From: Clostridia bacterium
Lineage (GTDB): Bacteria > Bacillota > Clostridia > Christensenellales > Borkfalkiaceae
Direction of reading: 5' to 3'
NCBI GenBank assembly: GCA_029063275.1
Contig: JAIDOO010000054.1
Coordinates: 1 to 8,516, forward strand
DNA: 8,516 nucleotides
The notes below the pieces were generated by a model. It had not been told where the DNA came from, did not search any database, and worked only from the letters and a program-made list of their open reading frames with translations. Every line of letters begins with the position of its first letter. Position 1 is the stretch's first letter. Below, piece by piece: positions 6,606 through 8,516 of the stretch. A program made the position numbers and the translations under genes.

Positions 6606-7768
6606 AATACACCGCCAAAATGTCGATTTATAGAATTGCCAATGGCTTTCGCTAATTTAACAGGGACAGCATTGCCAATTTGCCGCATACTTTCAGTCCA
6701 CGAACTGCAAAATTTATAATCATCGGGAAATGTTTGTATTCTTGCACTTTCTCGAACAGTATAATATCGCGTAGTCCCATTGTCCAAACGAATCATATTT
6801 TCTCCGCCTGGTACGCCATGTGCGCCTGCTTTAATAGTTTTTGACGGCTCGTCCATTGTACTTCCCGAATGTCCTATATATGTTTTTGCGCCGCCGCGAA
6901 AATCGTGGTTAAAAAAATTATTAGCATTTCCAAGTGAAGGGTCGGGCAAACCGCTCAACGCATCCCTTACCGATTGCCAACGCAATTTGTGTGGGCGTTC
7001 TTTAAAATACCTTAATATTCGGTCTTTTTCAGTGGACGAAATTTCGTCGCGGTTATTATGAGAAATTTTATGTTCTTCCCAATATTTACCAGATATGTAT
7101 TTATCATAAAGCAAATCTTCTTTGCTATGTGTAGCAATGGGGAATGACCACTCCGCAGGTATATCTTTACGAAAACCTACTATTATGACACGTTGACGTA
7201 TTTGAGGAACGCCATAGTCGGCAGCATTTAATAACCGGAATACTACGTTGTATTCTACTTGACTGTGATTAGTGGAAGTATGGTGTTGTTCTAAAACACT
7301 TAAATGTTTTTCCCAATCCATATCATTAGTTTTCACTATATCAGGGTAAGTAAGTTGGAGTATTATGTAATTAAAATATTTACTAAATGATTTTCTTAAC
7401 AACCCTTTTACGTTTTCAAAAATAAAACCAATGGGACGAATTTCTCTAACCGCTCTAACGGCTTCTGGAAACATATCTCTTCTATCTGAGTGCGCCATGT
7501 GCTTGCCGCCAAGAGAAAATGGTTGGCACGGCGGACCTCCTGTAATGAATTGTACCCCATTACCAATAGATTGATAGTTTACTAAACGTGCATCTTCTTG
7601 TATAACATTCCATTTTTTGACATCAGCAAATCCGTTGGCAATATTATATTTGATATTATCACAAGAATCTTTATCCCATTCAATTAACGCAGTAGGCTCA
7701 AAGCCTGCTTGATGTAAGCCTAACGCAAGTCCGCCTGTACCGCAAAATAATTCCAATGACCTAATCAT
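6602..7768 (-). CDS. DNA (cytosine-5) methyltransferase of the Eco29kI-like system
   Basis: This 388-residue enzyme transfers a methyl group from S-adenosylmethionine to C5 of cytosine in the target of its partner nuclease. The C5-MTase motifs appear in order: I LELFCGTGGLALGL (5-18), IV GGPPCQPFS with catalytic Cys81, VI FENV (117-120), VIII QIRQRVIIVGFR (189-200), a target-recognition region of about 130 residues, IX RESARIQTFP (339-348) and X QIGNAVPVKLAKAI (363-376). Nothing is missing. The start has AAGGAG 8 nt upstream, and the promoter is about 30 bp away. The methyltransferase comes first in the operon and no controller (C) protein gene is visible, so gene order and coupling may be the only safeguard that protection precedes cutting. 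The base composition is clearly more AT-rich than the exporter operon. Confidence 0.95.
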   Translation of the reverse strand: MIRSLELFCGTGGLALGLHQAGFEPTALIEWDKDSCDNIKYNIANGFADVKKWNVIQEDARLVNYQSIGNGVQFITGGPPCQPFSLGGKHMAHSDRRDMFPEAVRAVREIRPIGFIFENVKGLLRKSFSKYFNYIILQLTYPDIVKTNDMDWEKHLSVLEQHHTSTNHSQVEYNVVFRLLNAADYGVPQIRQRVIIVGFRKDIPAEWSFPIATHSKEDLLYDKYISGKYWEEHKISHNNRDEISSTEKDRILRYFKERPHKLRWQSVRDALSGLPDPSLGNANNFFNHDFRGGAKTYIGHSGSTMDEPSKTIKAGAHGVPGGENMIRLDNGTTRYYTVRESARIQTFPDDYKFCSSWTESMRQIGNAVPVKLAKAIGNSINRHFGGVL

Positions 7769-7797
7769 ATAACATGCTCCTTAATATACGCGAATCA

Positions 7798-7826
7798 ATT
7801 ATATCATAAAAAAGTTTGATTTTCAA
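7798..7826 (-). promoter_or_regulatory. Promoter of the restriction-modification operon
   Basis: TTGAAA (7821-7826), a 17-bp spacer and TATAAT (7798-7803), preceded by TG at the extended -10 position, lie directly before the methyltransferase. The start would be near 7791, giving a leader of about 22 nt. No controller-protein operator pair was seen. Confidence 0.85.
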
Positions 7827-7970
7827 CCATATAACACCGTCAAAAGTAAAATGGCACTGTGGCGGGTGCTTGTGAAATAGCGATTGCTGCTAAGCCAATC
7901 GCGTCATAAACGAGCGTCGGGCTACGACCTTGCGCGAACTGCACTTATTCTCGCAACCGCAAGGTTGCGC
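7827..7970. other. Hairpin-rich intergenic stretch between restriction-modification operon and tRNA
   Basis: No credible gene is seen here. Two clear inverted repeats occur: GCGATTG/CAATCGC (7880-7886 with 7896-7902, 9-nt loop) and CGCAACC/GGTTGCG (7952-7958 with 7963-7969), whose loop is the stable GNRA-type tetraloop GCAA on the plus strand. CCTTGCG (7928-7934) can alternatively pair with CGCAAGG (7958-7964). The stretch is richer in G+C than the restriction-modification genes beside it. Confidence 0.5.
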
Positions 7971-8009
7971 AAAAATAAAGACAGCGCATAAAGCACTGTC
8001 TTTATTTTT
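7971..8009 (-). terminator. Terminator of the tRNA-Glu gene
   Basis: A perfect 14-bp stem, CTGTCTTTATTTTT (7996-8009) with its complement (7971-7984), encloses an 11-nt loop. It is T-rich at the 3' side on either strand. It abuts the encoded CCA end of the tRNA, so it most likely ends the tRNA transcript and may also block plus-strand reading. Confidence 0.8.
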
Positions 8010-8083
8010 GGTGACCCTGCCGGGAATCGAACCCGGGATTGAGCCTTGAGAGGGCTCCGTCTTAACCGCTTGACCACAAGGCC
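8009..8083 (-). tRNA. tRNA-Glu, anticodon CTC
   Basis: The minus strand folds as a complete cloverleaf. The acceptor stem is GGCCTTG with CAGGGTC (two G-U pairs), and the D-arm GTCAAGCGGTTAAGAC is typical of glutamate tRNAs. The anticodon stem GAGCC/GGCTC holds loop CTCTCAA, hence anticodon CTC, reading GAG. A 4-nt variable loop, the T-arm CCGGG-TTCGATT-CCCGG, discriminator A and an encoded CCA complete it. The body is 72 nt plus CCA. It has its own promoter and terminator. Confidence 0.96.
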
Positions 8084-8097
8084 GTTCAGCAAATGTG

Positions 8098-8126
8098 ATT
8101 ATATCACTTAACAAACGGCTTTGCAA
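8098..8126 (-). promoter_or_regulatory. Promoter of tRNA-Glu
   Basis: TTGCAA (8121-8126), a 17-bp spacer and TATAAT (8098-8103) with the extended TG motif lie so that transcription would begin about 8 nt before the tRNA. The -10 box is perfect and the -35 box matches four of six positions. Confidence 0.82.
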
Positions 8127-8171
8127 GCAAAAATAGCCGATATCGATAAAATAGCCTTGAATTTTTTTTAA

Positions 8172-8345
8172 CTACTTCCTCCGCTTTTTTGATTTTTGCG
8201 GTTTTGCTTTTTTGTATTCCGCACACTCCACGTCATAACCGAAATCACACACCACGGCATCACCCGTGGGCTGTTGCGTAAGTGCGCAGACCTCACACAT
8301 TTTATCCCAATTAAATTCACAATAAGGACAGCCCTTTTTACTCAT
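8172..8345 (-). CDS. 57-residue cysteine-rich, basic-tailed protein of unknown function
   Basis: AGGAGG stands 9 nt before the ATG at 8345, and the frame runs to a TAG at 8172-8174. The product has six cysteines: a CPYC pair (6, 9), a CEVC pair (17, 20), Cys33 and Cys41. It ends in a strongly basic tail (KKAKPQKSKKRRK). Two CxxC pairs seven residues apart suggest a small zinc-ribbon or zinc-knuckle fold, and the basic tail suggests nucleic-acid binding; both are inference. I do not recognise the family. No convincing promoter is present in the 50 bp upstream, so it may be expressed by read-through of the terminator at 8391-8423. No clear terminator follows it before the tRNA promoter. Confidence 0.7.
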   Translation of the reverse strand: MSKKGCPYCEFNWDKMCEVCALTQQPTGDAVVCDFGYDVECAEYKKAKPQKSKKRRK

Positions 8346-8390
8346 AAAAATTACCCTCCTGATTTATTGTGTCCAATTAAGGATTTTTTT

Positions 8391-8423
8391 AAAAATAAAG
8401 CTCCCGCTTAAAGCGGGAGCTTT
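8391..8423 (-). terminator. Terminator of the gene entering from the right
   Basis: A perfect 11-bp stem (8397-8407 with 8413-8423) around loop TTAAA is followed on the minus strand by the U-rich tract TTTATTTTT. It lies just after the stop codon at 8440 and ends that gene's transcript, with leakage the likeliest source of expression for the 57-residue gene. Confidence 0.87.
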
Positions 8424-8439
8424 GCTTTGTAGTATTTAA

Positions 8440-8516
8440 TTAATCCCAGTTGCCAAGGAAATTAAGAGTTACGTAAGGCTCTTCAACCGTACTTGTACTG
8501 CCGTCGGCGTAAACAA
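8440..8516 (-). CDS. C-terminal end of an unidentified protein (partial)
   Basis: The minus strand reads VYADGSTSTVEEPYVTLNFLGNWD and stops with TAA at 8440-8442, shortly before a strong terminator. The other two minus frames contain stops. Only 24 residues are in the window. Their Ser/Thr/Gly-rich, beta-prone character would fit the end of a secreted or surface protein, but nothing specific can be recognised. Confidence 0.65.
   Translation of the reverse strand, partial: VYADGSTSTVEEPYVTLNFLGNWD

Noticed and set aside
7890..8126. 78-codon open frame on the minus strand
   Set aside because: It runs through the tRNA-Glu gene and its terminator and has no ribosome binding site.
8310..8330. 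CPYC in the small protein as a glutaredoxin active site
   Set aside because: The 57-residue product is too short for a thioredoxin fold and has a second CxxC pair and a basic tail, fitting metal binding better.
8196..8411. 71-codon plus-strand open frame
   Set aside because: It is antisense to the 57-residue gene, which has the strong ribosome site, and it crosses a terminator hairpin.
1..8516. CRISPR array, insertion sequence or transposase
   Set aside because: No regularly spaced repeats, terminal inverted repeats around a gene, or transposase motifs were seen on either strand.

Overview
The window looks like a chromosomal stretch from a Gram-positive member of the Bacillota, most likely an uncultured gut-type member of class Clostridia. 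The signs are strong AGGAGG-type ribosome binding sites, SigA-type promoters with near-perfect -35 and -10 boxes, U-tailed intrinsic terminators, and a MarR-controlled heterodimeric ABC exporter. This assignment is inference; no taxonomic marker other than one tRNA is present. Every complete gene lies on the minus strand, so transcription runs from right to left.

Layout from left to right. (1) At 1-63 lie the last codons of a possible plus-strand gene and its terminator, facing the exporter operon. (2) At 70-4215 is a three-gene operon: a MarR-type repressor (3778-4215), then an ABC half-transporter with a degenerate ATP site (587 aa), then its catalytically intact partner (646 aa). One consensus promoter at 4270-4298 drives it. 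(3) At 4445-5849 is one gene with its own consensus promoter and terminator. It encodes a PnuC-type vitamin or nucleoside transporter fused in frame to a complete NimA/pyridoxamine-5'-phosphate-oxidase-like flavin-binding domain. Its leader folds into a terminator directly before the ribosome binding site, and an 11-codon leader ORF runs through the 5' arm of that terminator. (4) At 5892-7826 is a two-gene type II restriction-modification operon: a C5-cytosine methyltransferase followed, with an ATGA overlap, by a GIY-YIG endonuclease of the Eco29kI family, predicted to recognise CCGCGG. (5) At 7840-8126 are an unexplained hairpin-rich gap and a tRNA-Glu(CTC) gene with its promoter and terminator. 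(6) At 8172-8516 are a 57-residue cysteine-rich protein, a terminator, and the C-terminal end of an unidentified gene.

The exporter operon is visibly richer in G+C than the PnuC-fusion and restriction-modification genes. Those AT-rich genes sit between the exporter and the 3' end of the tRNA, which would fit acquired DNA, although no attachment repeat was found. The least routine items are the PnuC-flavoprotein fusion, which keeps an internal ribosome binding site and start codon for its second domain, and the attenuator-like leader in front of it.
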